Assembly: GCF_018687695.1 (NCBI RefSeq)
Contig: NZ_CP061303.1
Coordinates: 1,116,001 to 1,180,000 of the forward strand
DNA from: Polynucleobacter sp. MG-6-Vaara-E2
GTDB taxonomy: Bacteria; Pseudomonadota; Gammaproteobacteria; Burkholderiales; Burkholderiaceae
Reading direction: 5' to 3'
Length of the DNA: 64,000 nucleotides
A program made the position numbers and the translations under genes. Every line of letters begins with the position of its first letter. The first letter of the stretch is position 1. The notes under the pieces were generated by a model. That model had not been told where the DNA came from and did no database searches. It saw only the letters and a program-made list of their open reading frames with translations. Of this stretch, positions 17,515 through 25,587 are shown piece by piece.

Positions 17515-19332
17515 TTACTCGCGTGAGGCTTTTTTGCGCTCATGCTCCTTGAGGTAACGCTTGCGAATACGAATACTCTTCGGCGTTACTTCAACCAATT
17601 CATCATCGTCGATGAATTCCACTGCGTACTCCAGGTTCATTGCAATTGGGGTTACCAAACGCACTGCTTCGTCGGTACCAGAAGCACGCACGTTGGTTAA
17701 TTGCTTACCTTTAATCGGATTCACAACCAAATCGTTATCACGGCTATGTATACCAATCACCATGCCTTCATATAAAGGATCGCCAGGGCTCACAAACATA
17801 CGGCCACGGTCTTGTAACTTCCACAACGCATATGCGACTGCTTCGCCATCATCTTGACTAATTAATACGCCGTTATGACGCTCGCCCAAAATACCGTCTT
17901 TAGCTGGCGCATAAGAATCAAACGTATGACTCATCAATCCATTACCGCGGGTCATTGTCATGAAATCGCCTTGAAAGCCGATCAAGCCACGCGCTGGAAT
18001 ACGGTACTCAAGACGAGTACGGCCTTTACCGTCACTCACCATATCAAGTAATTCACCTTTACGTTTACCCAAGTCTTCCATCACGGCACCTTGAGTGGTG
18101 TCTTCAACGTCAACAGTTAAGTTCTCGTATGGCTCCATCTTCACACCATCTTCTTCGTGGAACACTACGCGTGGACGAGAAACAGCCAATTCGTAGCCTT
18201 CGCGACGCATGGTCTCGACCAAAATAGTAAGGTGTAATTCACCGCGGCCAGATACTTCAAATACGGTGTCGTCGTCCGTATCTTTAACGCGTAGGGCCAT
18301 ATTGGATTTCAATTCACGATCTAAGCGCTCACGAATCTGACGGCTCGTCACAAACTTGCCTTCACGACCAGCCAATGGGCTAGTGTTTACCATAAAGTTC
18401 ATGGTCAGGGTAGGCTCATCAATCTTGAGCATTGGCAATGCTTCCGGAGTATCTGGCGCACAGATTGTTGTTCCAATTGCTAAGTCCTCAATACCATTTA
18501 CCAGAACGATATCGCCCGCTTGAGCTTCTTCAACAAACTCACGCTCTAAGCCACGGAATTTCAATACTTGATTGATACGGCCCTTACGTTGAACACCATC
18601 CGGACCATCCATAAAGACCACATCCATCAATGGCTTCACCGTTCCACGATTAACGCGGCCTACACCGATCTTACCTACGTATGTACTGTACTCAATAGAG
18701 GTAATTTGTAATTGCAATGGGCCCTCTGGATTGTCATCACGCACTGGAACGTGCTTCAGGACAGTATCAAACAAGGGGCGCATATCTCCTTCTCGCACAT
18801 CATCAGTCAAACCGGCATAGCCATTCAAACCAGATGCATAGACCACCGGGAAATCTAACTGCTCTTCAGTAGCACCCAACTTATCAAACAACTCAAAAGT
18901 CGCATTGATAACGTAATCAGTACGCGCACCTGGACGATCAACCTTATTGATCACCACAATAGGCTTTAAACCTAATGCCAAAGCTTTCTTGGTTACGAAA
19001 CGGGTTTGCGGCATTGGGCCTTCTACCGCATCAACCAACAGCAACACACCGTCAACCATAGACAGCACACGCTCTACCTCGCCACCGAAGTCTGCGTGCC
19101 CTGGGGTATCAACGATGTTGATATGTGTGCCGTCATATTCCACCGCACAGTTTTTAGACAAAATGGTAATGCCGCGTTCTTTCTCAAGATCGTTTGAGTC
19201 CATGACGCGTTCGGTCATTTTTTCATTGGAGCGGAATGTGCCAGATTGACGCAAAAGTTGGTCAACCAAAGTAGTTTTGCCGTGGTCAACGTGAGCGATG
19301 ATGGCGATATTACGAAGTGCGCGTTTAGTCAT
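17515..19332 (-). CDS. typA: Ribosome-associated translational GTPase TypA/BipA
   Basis: Translational GTPase of 605 residues, the normal TypA size. The G1 motif AHVDHGKTT is at residues 13-21, RGIT switch I at about 54, DTPGH (G3) near 76, and NKVDRPGAR (G4) near 130. The EF-G-like domains III and V are followed by the TypA-specific C-terminal domain (GERHNGVLISQDDGEAVAYAL). TypA helps 50S assembly and stress adaptation, especially at low temperature. It lies 50 bases after truB on the same strand, at the end of the rimP-nusA-infB-rbfA-truB series. Confidence 0.98.
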   Translation of the reverse strand: MTKRALRNIAIIAHVDHGKTTLVDQLLRQSGTFRSNEKMTERVMDSNDLEKERGITILSKNCAVEYDGTHINIVDTPGHADFGGEVERVLSMVDGVLLLVDAVEGPMPQTRFVTKKALALGLKPIVVINKVDRPGARTDYVINATFELFDKLGATEEQLDFPVVYASGLNGYAGLTDDVREGDMRPLFDTVLKHVPVRDDNPEGPLQLQITSIEYSTYVGKIGVGRVNRGTVKPLMDVVFMDGPDGVQRKGRINQVLKFRGLEREFVEEAQAGDIVLVNGIEDLAIGTTICAPDTPEALPMLKIDEPTLTMNFMVNTSPLAGREGKFVTSRQIRERLDRELKSNMALRVKDTDDDTVFEVSGRGELHLTILVETMRREGYELAVSRPRVVFHEEDGVKMEPYENLTVDVEDTTQGAVMEDLGKRKGELLDMVSDGKGRTRLEYRIPARGLIGFQGDFMTMTRGNGLMSHTFDSYAPAKDGILGERHNGVLISQDDGEAVAYALWKLQDRGRMFVSPGDPLYEGMVIGIHSRDNDLVVNPIKGKQLTNVRASGTDEAVRLVTPIAMNLEYAVEFIDDDELVEVTPKSIRIRKRYLKEHERKKASRE

Positions 19333-19382
19333 GTGAAGCTTCTAAAGTTAAAGATAAGTAAAAAGGGTTGTAAATAATGTGT

Positions 19383-20294
19383 TTAGTGAGCCTGCGAAAT
19401 CAACCGTTTTGGATGTAAAACTCCAGAACGCCAATCGGCAGTTCCAATAAAGTTATGGGGAGCGGCGGTAGCGCGATAAATACGTACTAGTGCTTCTATC
19501 GAAGGAAGATTCAATGGAACCCGTTGGCCCATTTCCAGGCGCTTGGCTTGTTGCTCGTCCACGGTTAAGTGCGGCAATGATTGCAAGAGAGCATCAACTG
19601 GAAGAATGTAGTTGGAGCTATCGTGCAAAGCATTTTGAATCGATTCAATCGTAAATGACTGCTCAAGACTTAAATGCCCTACTTCGGTTCTACGCAACCC
19701 GACTAAATGAGCACCACAGCCCAAAAAATTACCAATATCTTCAGCCAAAACACGAATATAGGTACCTTTACTACAAGTGACTTCTAGGGTTGCTTCAGGC
19801 CATTGAATATTGATCCAGCGAATTTTGTGAATGGTAATCTCACGTGGGGTGCGCTCTAACTCAACACCAGCACGCGCATATTCATATAAAGGCTTGCCAT
19901 CACGTTTGAGTGCCGAATACATTGGTGGCACTTGAGTAATCACCCCAGAAAAAGCTGGTAACAAAGCATCTAGTGCTTTTTGCATTGCAGCCATATTTTC
20001 AAAAGTGGGTAATGGTAATTCCTCAATTGTGAGGCCTTCAGCATCGCCAGTATCTGTTCGGGAGCCAAACTTCACTTGAGCAATATAAGTCTTGTCTGCT
20101 TCAAGCAAGTCTTGAGAATACTTAGTAGCCTCACCTAAACAGATTGGCAATAAACCAGTTGCCATGGGATCTAAAGTCCCAGTATGCCCTGCTTTGTCAG
20201 CATTAAATGCGCGCTTTACAGCGGTTACCGCACCCTGGGAACTCATTCCTGCGGGTTTATCTAGCAACACTACGCCGTCGATACGCGTGGACAT
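19383..20294 (-). CDS. truB: tRNA pseudouridine(55) synthase TruB
   Basis: Makes pseudouridine 55 in the T loop of tRNAs. Length is 303 residues. GHTGTLDPMATGLLP contains the catalytic Asp42; the KPAGMSSQ motif is at 13-20 and the later YSALKRDGKPLYEYAR and CSKGTYIRVLAEDIG segments are typical. The C-terminal domain is short. Its start lies 2 bases after the rbfA stop, so the two are tightly coupled in the infB operon, the order seen in many Proteobacteria. Confidence 0.97.
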   Translation of the reverse strand: MSTRIDGVVLLDKPAGMSSQGAVTAVKRAFNADKAGHTGTLDPMATGLLPICLGEATKYSQDLLEADKTYIAQVKFGSRTDTGDAEGLTIEELPLPTFENMAAMQKALDALLPAFSGVITQVPPMYSALKRDGKPLYEYARAGVELERTPREITIHKIRWINIQWPEATLEVTCSKGTYIRVLAEDIGNFLGCGAHLVGLRRTEVGHLSLEQSFTIESIQNALHDSSNYILPVDALLQSLPHLTVDEQQAKRLEMGQRVPLNLPSIEALVRIYRATAAPHNFIGTADWRSGVLHPKRLISQAH

Positions 20295-20296
20295 GT

Positions 20297-20665
20297 TTAT
20301 TTATTCTCGCCTGATTGATCGCTCTCTAGAGCTTGGTCGATCAATCGAGACATTTCTATGCCATGCTCTACGGAGCTGTCATAGTGAAAGTGTAAGGTTG
20401 GCACTGTGTGAATATGCAAACGCTTAAACAACAAAGAATGCAAATAGCCTGCCTTATCCTGGAGCGCTTTTAATGCAATCTCAGGCTCAGCACCCAATAC
20501 AGTGAAAAACACTTTTGCATGCGCCAAGTCAGGCGAGAGTTCGATACTTTGTAAAGTAATCAAACCCACGCTAGAAGTACTTAGCTCACGAGGAATCAGC
20601 TCGGCCAGGTCTCGCTGAATTTGATCGGCGAGACGCTGGTTACGATGAGGGCTAGTTTTATGCAT
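20297..20665 (-). CDS. rbfA: 30S ribosome-binding factor RbfA
   Basis: KH-type 16S rRNA processing factor of 122 residues, the usual size. Family features are RNQRLADQIQRDLAELI near the N-terminus, the VELSPDL-type segment IELSPDLAHAKVFFTVLG, and HFHYDSSVEHGIEMSRLID. RbfA helps late maturation of the 30S subunit and is needed in the cold. It starts 19 bases after infB and is followed at 2 bases by truB. Confidence 0.97.
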   Translation of the reverse strand: MHKTSPHRNQRLADQIQRDLAELIPRELSTSSVGLITLQSIELSPDLAHAKVFFTVLGAEPEIALKALQDKAGYLHSLLFKRLHIHTVPTLHFHYDSSVEHGIEMSRLIDQALESDQSGENK

Positions 20666-20684
20666 GCCGATTGGATTCGAGTAA

Positions 20685-23432
20685 TTAGAGTGAGCGAGCT
20701 ACTTCAGTAACTTCAAACACTTCTAATTGATCGCCTTCTTTAATGTCGTTGTAGCCTTTTAATGACAGGCCACACTCAACACCGGCTCGTACTTCTTTAG
20801 CATCATCTTTGAAGCGCTTGAGAGAGTCCAACTCACCCGACCAGACAACCACATTGTCACGCAAGAGGCGAACGCTTGAAGTACGCTTAACGATACCGTC
20901 AATAACCAAGCAACCCGCAATCGCGCCAACTTTAGATACCAAGAAGACTTGGCGGATCTCAACTAGACCTGTGATTTCTTCTTTCTTATCTGGAGTCAAC
21001 ATACCGCTCAGGGCAAGCTTCACTTCATCTACTGCGTCATAAATAATGTTGTGATAACGAATATCCACACCATTATTCTCAGCCAACTTACGCGCTGCAG
21101 CATCTGCACGTGAGTTAAAGCCAATGATGACTGCTTTAGAGGCTACAGCTAAGTTCACGTCAGTTTCAGTAATGCCACCCACAGCAGCGTGGACGATTTG
21201 TACTTTGACTTCTGGTGTAGAGAGTTTCATTAAGGACTGTGACAAGGCTTCTTGAGAACCTTGTACGTCTGCCTTGATGATCAATGGCAATAACTTCGCT
21301 TCAATAGCGCCCTCACCCATGTTTTCCATCATGGTTTCAAGTTTGACTGCTTGCTGTTTCGCCAACTTCACATCCCGGAACTTACCTTGACGGAAGAGTG
21401 CAATCTCTCGAGCTTTGCGCTCATCGGCAACCACTTGCACGGATTCGCCAGCGGCAGGAACTTCTGCCAAACCTTGAATCTCTACTGGGATGGATGGGCC
21501 AGCCTCATTACATGGCTTACCGTTTTCATCCAACATAGCGCGTACGCGACCAAAGGTTGATCCGGCCAACAACATATCGCCACGCTTGAGAGTTCCAGAC
21601 TGCACTAAGACGGTTGCAACTGGACCCTTACCTTTATCCAAACGCGCTTCAATCACGAGACCTTGTGCAGGAGCATCTTTAGGTGCTTTGAGCTCTAAAA
21701 TTTCTGCTTGGAGAAGTACGTTCTCTAGCAATGCATCAATACCCTCACCTGTTTTAGCAGACACCGGAATAAATGGCACATCGCCACCGTATTCTTCGGG
21801 AACCACTTGCTCAGCCACTAATTCAGTCTTCACGCGCTCTGAGTTCGCTTCTGGCTTATCAATCTTATTGATTGCAACTACCAAAGGTACGCCACCTGCA
21901 ACTGCGTGGTGAATCGCTTCTTTGGTTTGCGGCATCACGCCGTCATCTGCTGCAACGACCAAGATCACGATATCGGTTGCCTTAGCACCACGAGCACGCA
22001 TTGCGGTAAACGCTTCATGACCTGGGGTATCTAAGAAAGTAATCATGCCACGTGGAGTTTCTACGTGATATGCACCGATATGCTGAGTAATACCGCCAGC
22101 TTCGCCAGAGGCTACCTTCGCTAAACGAATCTTATCGAGCAAAGAAGTCTTACCGTGATCAACGTGACCCATTACAGTCACTACTGGAGGACGTGGTAGT
22201 AACTCTGCATCATGACCATCAGTACCAAGGTCCAAATCTGGATCATCTAATTTTGCTGCATGAGCTGTATGACCCATCTCTTCAACGATGATCATCGCTG
22301 TATCTTGATCTAGCACTTGGTTAATAGTGACCATTTGGCCCATACCCATCAGGAGCTTAATTACTTCAGCACTCTTAACTGCCATAGCATGGGCAAGCTC
22401 GGCAACCGTAATGGTTTCTGGAACATGAACATCACGTACTACCGGCTCCGTAGGCACTTGGAAGTTAGTGTCGACGTTTGCCTCAGCGATTTGACGCTGT
22501 TTCTTACGACCGCCACCTGAACGCCAACCACCAACACCACCAGAGGTATCGCCGCGGGTCTTGAGACCGCCTGGTTTCTTGGCGCCTTCTTCTTGCCAAG
22601 TAGATGATGTCTCAGAAGACTTAATTGTCTTACCGCCAACTTTAGCTGGGGATTTTTTCTTATCGTCCGCACCTTCTGCTTTTGCAGGTTTATGTAGAGT
22701 ACCCTTTTTCGCTTCTTCAGCCGCAACTTCGCTTGGTGCCTTTAGAACTCGAGCAGGCGCACTCATCATGTCGCGAATAGCCAAAGCCTCTGCCTCCGCA
22801 GCAGCGCGACGCACACGAATATCTGCCAACTCTTTTTCTTTGCTTGCAGCCAATTCTTTGGAAGCCTTCTCGGCCGTAGCTTTTTTCTCAGCTGCTGCTA
22901 CATCAGACACTTCATCGGTAGCTTTAGCTTCAACTTCAGGAGCGGCGAACTCTTTTTGACGCGCTTCTTCAGCTGCCTTCATTTCTGCTTCTTGACGGGC
23001 CAATAACTCGGCCTGTCGTGTTGCTTCAGCTGCACGTTTTTCTAATTCTTCTTCTGAGAGAATTGGCTTAGCAGGTGCTGCTGGGGCAGTTTCTTTTGCC
23101 GGCTTGGCTTCAGCTGCCTCCGGAGTTTTATCCCCAGCCTTAACGAGTACACGCTTTTTACGAACTTCCACTTGCACAGTTCGAGTCCGCCCTGCAGAGT
23201 CTGCTTGACGAATCTCAGAACTCTCACGCTTGATCAAGGTGATTTTTTTGCGAGCGCCAGTGTCAGCACTGCCGTGAGCTTTTTGCAAATGCTCAAGCAA
23301 GGCAGTCTTATCCTTTTCGGTAATGCTATCGTCCTCAGAACTTTTTTCGATACCGGCCGCCTTCAACTGCTCCAAGAGGTCTGGCGCGGTACGTTTTAAT
23401 TCTTTAGCGAGTACTTTTACTGTTGTTGCCAT
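20685..23432 (-). CDS. infB: Translation initiation factor IF-2
   Basis: IF-2 of 915 residues. The IF2N domain is at the N-terminus (VKVLAKELKRTAPDLLEQLKAAG). A long charged Ala/Glu/Lys-rich linker of about 250 residues follows, then a second IF2N-like piece (TITVAELAHAMAVKSAEVIKLL) and the GTPase core with GHVDHGKTSLLD, DTPGHEAF and NKIDKP. Domains II-IV end with the fMet-tRNA-binding part. It brings initiator tRNA to the 30S subunit. A strong AGGAAG ribosome site precedes the ATG, 13 bases after nusA. Confidence 0.98.
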   Translation of the reverse strand: MATTVKVLAKELKRTAPDLLEQLKAAGIEKSSEDDSITEKDKTALLEHLQKAHGSADTGARKKITLIKRESSEIRQADSAGRTRTVQVEVRKKRVLVKAGDKTPEAAEAKPAKETAPAAPAKPILSEEELEKRAAEATRQAELLARQEAEMKAAEEARQKEFAAPEVEAKATDEVSDVAAAEKKATAEKASKELAASKEKELADIRVRRAAAEAEALAIRDMMSAPARVLKAPSEVAAEEAKKGTLHKPAKAEGADDKKKSPAKVGGKTIKSSETSSTWQEEGAKKPGGLKTRGDTSGGVGGWRSGGGRKKQRQIAEANVDTNFQVPTEPVVRDVHVPETITVAELAHAMAVKSAEVIKLLMGMGQMVTINQVLDQDTAMIIVEEMGHTAHAAKLDDPDLDLGTDGHDAELLPRPPVVTVMGHVDHGKTSLLDKIRLAKVASGEAGGITQHIGAYHVETPRGMITFLDTPGHEAFTAMRARGAKATDIVILVVAADDGVMPQTKEAIHHAVAGGVPLVVAINKIDKPEANSERVKTELVAEQVVPEEYGGDVPFIPVSAKTGEGIDALLENVLLQAEILELKAPKDAPAQGLVIEARLDKGKGPVATVLVQSGTLKRGDMLLAGSTFGRVRAMLDENGKPCNEAGPSIPVEIQGLAEVPAAGESVQVVADERKAREIALFRQGKFRDVKLAKQQAVKLETMMENMGEGAIEAKLLPLIIKADVQGSQEALSQSLMKLSTPEVKVQIVHAAVGGITETDVNLAVASKAVIIGFNSRADAAARKLAENNGVDIRYHNIIYDAVDEVKLALSGMLTPDKKEEITGLVEIRQVFLVSKVGAIAGCLVIDGIVKRTSSVRLLRDNVVVWSGELDSLKRFKDDAKEVRAGVECGLSLKGYNDIKEGDQLEVFEVTEVARSL

Positions 23433-23445
23433 GCACTACTTCCTC

Positions 23446-24927
23446 TCATGAAGTAAACCAATGTTCGCGCGCTTTCATGATGAGCGTTTTCGCAGTTTCT
23501 TCGTCAATTTGTGTCGCCTCAACTAGCTCATCAACAGCTAGTTCAGCAAGGTCGTCACGGGTATGTACTTGATTGTCAGCAAGCTTAGCAACCAAGTCTT
23601 TGGTCATTCCTTCTAAGGAAAGCAAGTCTTGGGATACTTCCCCAATACGCTCTTCTTTTGCCAACTCCATTGTTAACAAAGAATCACGTGCGCGGGTGCG
23701 CAACTCATTCACAGTATCTTCATCGAATGAATCGATTTCCAACATTTCAGACAATGGCACGTAAGCTACTTCTTCTAATGTATTGAAACCTTCTTCAATC
23801 AAAATATCAGCCACTTCTTGGTCAACGTCCAATTTATCCATGAACAATTGACGTACAGATGAAGCTTCTTTCTCGGTTTTCTCAGCAGACTCTTCAGGAG
23901 TCATGATGTTGATCTGCCAACCAGTCAAATCGCTAGCCAAACGAACGTTCTGTCCGCTGCGGCCAATTGCAATTGCTAAGTTCTCCTCATCAACCACCAC
24001 ATCCATCGCGTGACGCTCTTCGTCCACCACAATTGAAGATACTTGCGCTGGGGCCAAAGCGCCAATGACAAACTGTGCTGGGTCTTCTGACCACAACACA
24101 ATATCTACCGCCTCACCAGCAACTTCGTTACGTACTGCAGTAACACGGGTTCCACGAACACCGACGCAGGTACCAATTGGATCGATACGCTTGTCATAAG
24201 TTACAACGGCAATCTTTGCGCGGATACCAGGATCACGGGCAGCACCTTTAATCTCGAGTAAGCCCTGCTCCATCTCAGGCACTTCGTTCTCAAACAATTT
24301 AATCAAGAAATCTGGGCAAGTACGGGAGAGTTCGATTTGTGGACCACGGGCTTCACGATCCACCTTAAGGATGTATGCACGTACACGATCACCAGAACGT
24401 AAATTCTCTTTCGGAATCATTTGGTCGCGACGCAGCAAAGCTTCAACACGGCCCGATTCAATAATCAAACCATTTTTATCAGCACGCTTAACGGTACCAG
24501 TCATGACTTTTTCGCCACGCTCGAGGTAGTCATTCAAAATCTGCTCACGCTCAGCATCACGGATGCGTTGCAAAATAACTTGTTTTGCAGCTTGCGCACC
24601 GATACGGCCGAAAGCTAAAGATTCGATTTGCTCTTCGATATAGTCTCCGACTTCCATATCCGGAATTTGTTCTTTGGCCTCGAATTGCAAAATCTCTTTA
24701 TCTGGCTCTTGCAGACCGGCTTCATCAGGAACAACCAACCAGCGGCGGAATGTCTCGTATTCGCCTGACTCACGGTCAATCGATACACGAATATCCACAT
24801 CTTCAGTTGCATAACGCTTTTTAGTGGCTGATGCCAACGCCATTTCAAGCGCCTCAAACACAATCGCTTGATCAACGTTCTTTTCACGCGCTAGCGCGTC
24901 TGCCAACATGAGAACTTCTCGGCTCAT
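23446..24927 (-). CDS. nusA: Transcription termination/antitermination factor NusA
   Basis: NusA of 493 residues, the length with C-terminal acidic repeats seen in Beta- and Gammaproteobacteria. It begins MSREVLMLADALAREKN and has the S1 domain (GTVKRADKNGLIIESGRVEALL), KH1/KH2 (CVGVRGTRVTAVRNE; AIAIGRSGQNVRLAS) and two helix-hairpin-helix AR repeats (ADILIEEGFNTLEEVAY; LADNQVHTRDDLAEL). It binds RNA polymerase and controls pausing and termination. The ATG overlaps the rimP stop by 4 bases (ATGA) and has an AAGGAAG site. Given the terminator in the rimP leader, autoregulation of the operon is plausible. Confidence 0.98.
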   Translation of the reverse strand: MSREVLMLADALAREKNVDQAIVFEALEMALASATKKRYATEDVDIRVSIDRESGEYETFRRWLVVPDEAGLQEPDKEILQFEAKEQIPDMEVGDYIEEQIESLAFGRIGAQAAKQVILQRIRDAEREQILNDYLERGEKVMTGTVKRADKNGLIIESGRVEALLRRDQMIPKENLRSGDRVRAYILKVDREARGPQIELSRTCPDFLIKLFENEVPEMEQGLLEIKGAARDPGIRAKIAVVTYDKRIDPIGTCVGVRGTRVTAVRNEVAGEAVDIVLWSEDPAQFVIGALAPAQVSSIVVDEERHAMDVVVDEENLAIAIGRSGQNVRLASDLTGWQINIMTPEESAEKTEKEASSVRQLFMDKLDVDQEVADILIEEGFNTLEEVAYVPLSEMLEIDSFDEDTVNELRTRARDSLLTMELAKEERIGEVSQDLLSLEGMTKDLVAKLADNQVHTRDDLAELAVDELVEATQIDEETAKTLIMKAREHWFTS

Positions 24928-25415
24928 GACTTTCTTCCTTTGAAATCAATAACAGGGACCAACCGAGTCTTATCGACCTCGGCTAAAGAAAACTCCAATT
25001 GAGACGGCTGACCATCAGCTGCCTCGAACACCAAACCAAATTTCGCATCAGGTGAATTCAAATCACCACTCAGCAAACCTTGCAACACACCACGAAAATT
25101 CTTACGGTTGCCAACGGCAACACGCAACTTCAAATCCACTTCCATTCCAGTAAAGCGCTCAAAATCAACAGCTGTCTTTACAGGGCGATCTAAGCCCGGA
25201 GAAGAAATCTCCAAACGCTCGTATGGAATGTTTTCAACTGGCAAGGTGTAGCTCAATTGATGACTCACCTTCTCGCAATCCAAAACAGTAATCAAACGCT
25301 CGTAATCTGGGTTTTCAATTGTGACGCGCAACAATCCCCCAGCTTCACGCTCAATATCTACTAACGTGTAACCTAAGTTTTCCAACTCTGCAGCGATGAT
25401 CTTTTGATCTTTCAC
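24924..25415 (-). CDS. rimP: Ribosome maturation factor RimP
   Basis: 30S maturation factor of 163 residues from a GTG at 25415. The frame extends to a TTG at 25427, but the AAGG ribosome site overlaps those extra codons and is well placed for the GTG. Family features are AAELENLGYTLVDIEREAGG, SYTLPVENIPYERLEISSPGLDRPV (the signature segment) and the C-terminal SH3-like barrel. It is the first gene of the rimP-nusA-infB-rbfA-truB operon. An intrinsic-terminator-like hairpin with a run of T ends 24 bases before the GTG, so its expression is likely controlled by premature termination. Confidence 0.94.
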   Translation of the reverse strand: MKDQKIIAAELENLGYTLVDIEREAGGLLRVTIENPDYERLITVLDCEKVSHQLSYTLPVENIPYERLEISSPGLDRPVKTAVDFERFTGMEVDLKLRVAVGNRKNFRGVLQGLLSGDLNSPDAKFGLVFEAADGQPSQLEFSLAEVDKTRLVPVIDFKGRKS

Positions 25416-25438
25416 AACACCCTTCAAACCAAAACGGC

Positions 25439-25464
25439 AAAAAAAAATGGGCTTTGAAGCCCAT
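25439..25464 (-). terminator. Intrinsic terminator/attenuator in the rimP leader
   Basis: On the minus strand ATGGGCTT, CA, AAGCCCAT forms a perfect 8-bp GC-rich stem directly followed by eight T. It lies between the promoter at 25554-25559 and the rimP start. It can end rluB read-through and also transcripts starting at the promoter, so all rimP operon expression must pass it. Confidence 0.8.
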
Positions 25465-25485
25465 ATTCTCGAAATTCAGAACAGG

Positions 25486-25547
25486 CCGACTTACGTTGAT
25501 CGCAACATCAGTCGGTAACAACACTTGCAGTATGTTTGTACTGCAAG
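25486..25547 (-). ncRNA. Structured 5' leader of the rimP-nusA-infB operon (two upstream hairpins)
   Basis: Just downstream of TATAAT the minus strand has two hairpins before the terminator. The first is CTTGCAGTA/TACTGCAAG (25524-25547, 9 perfect pairs, six-base loop). The second is CCGACT/AGTCGG (25486-25515) enclosing GTTG-CGAT-CAAC. With the terminator they form a three-hairpin leader of about 110 bases, the layout of an attenuator. Rfam describes rimP-leader elements in other Proteobacteria; whether this matches that model is not tested. Confidence 0.6.
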
Positions 25548-25553
25548 ACCAAA

Positions 25554-25559
25554 ATTATA
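25554..25559 (-). promoter_or_regulatory. Probable -10 box for the rimP operon
   Basis: A perfect TATAAT on the minus strand, placed so that transcription would start at about 25547, the first base of the first leader hairpin. No good -35 is seen (AACAGA at 17 bases), so an activator or a weak promoter is possible. It lies just after the stop codon of the RluB-like gene. Confidence 0.55.
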
Positions 25560-25587
25560 GCTGATTTTTAGAGAAATCTGTTAGAAA

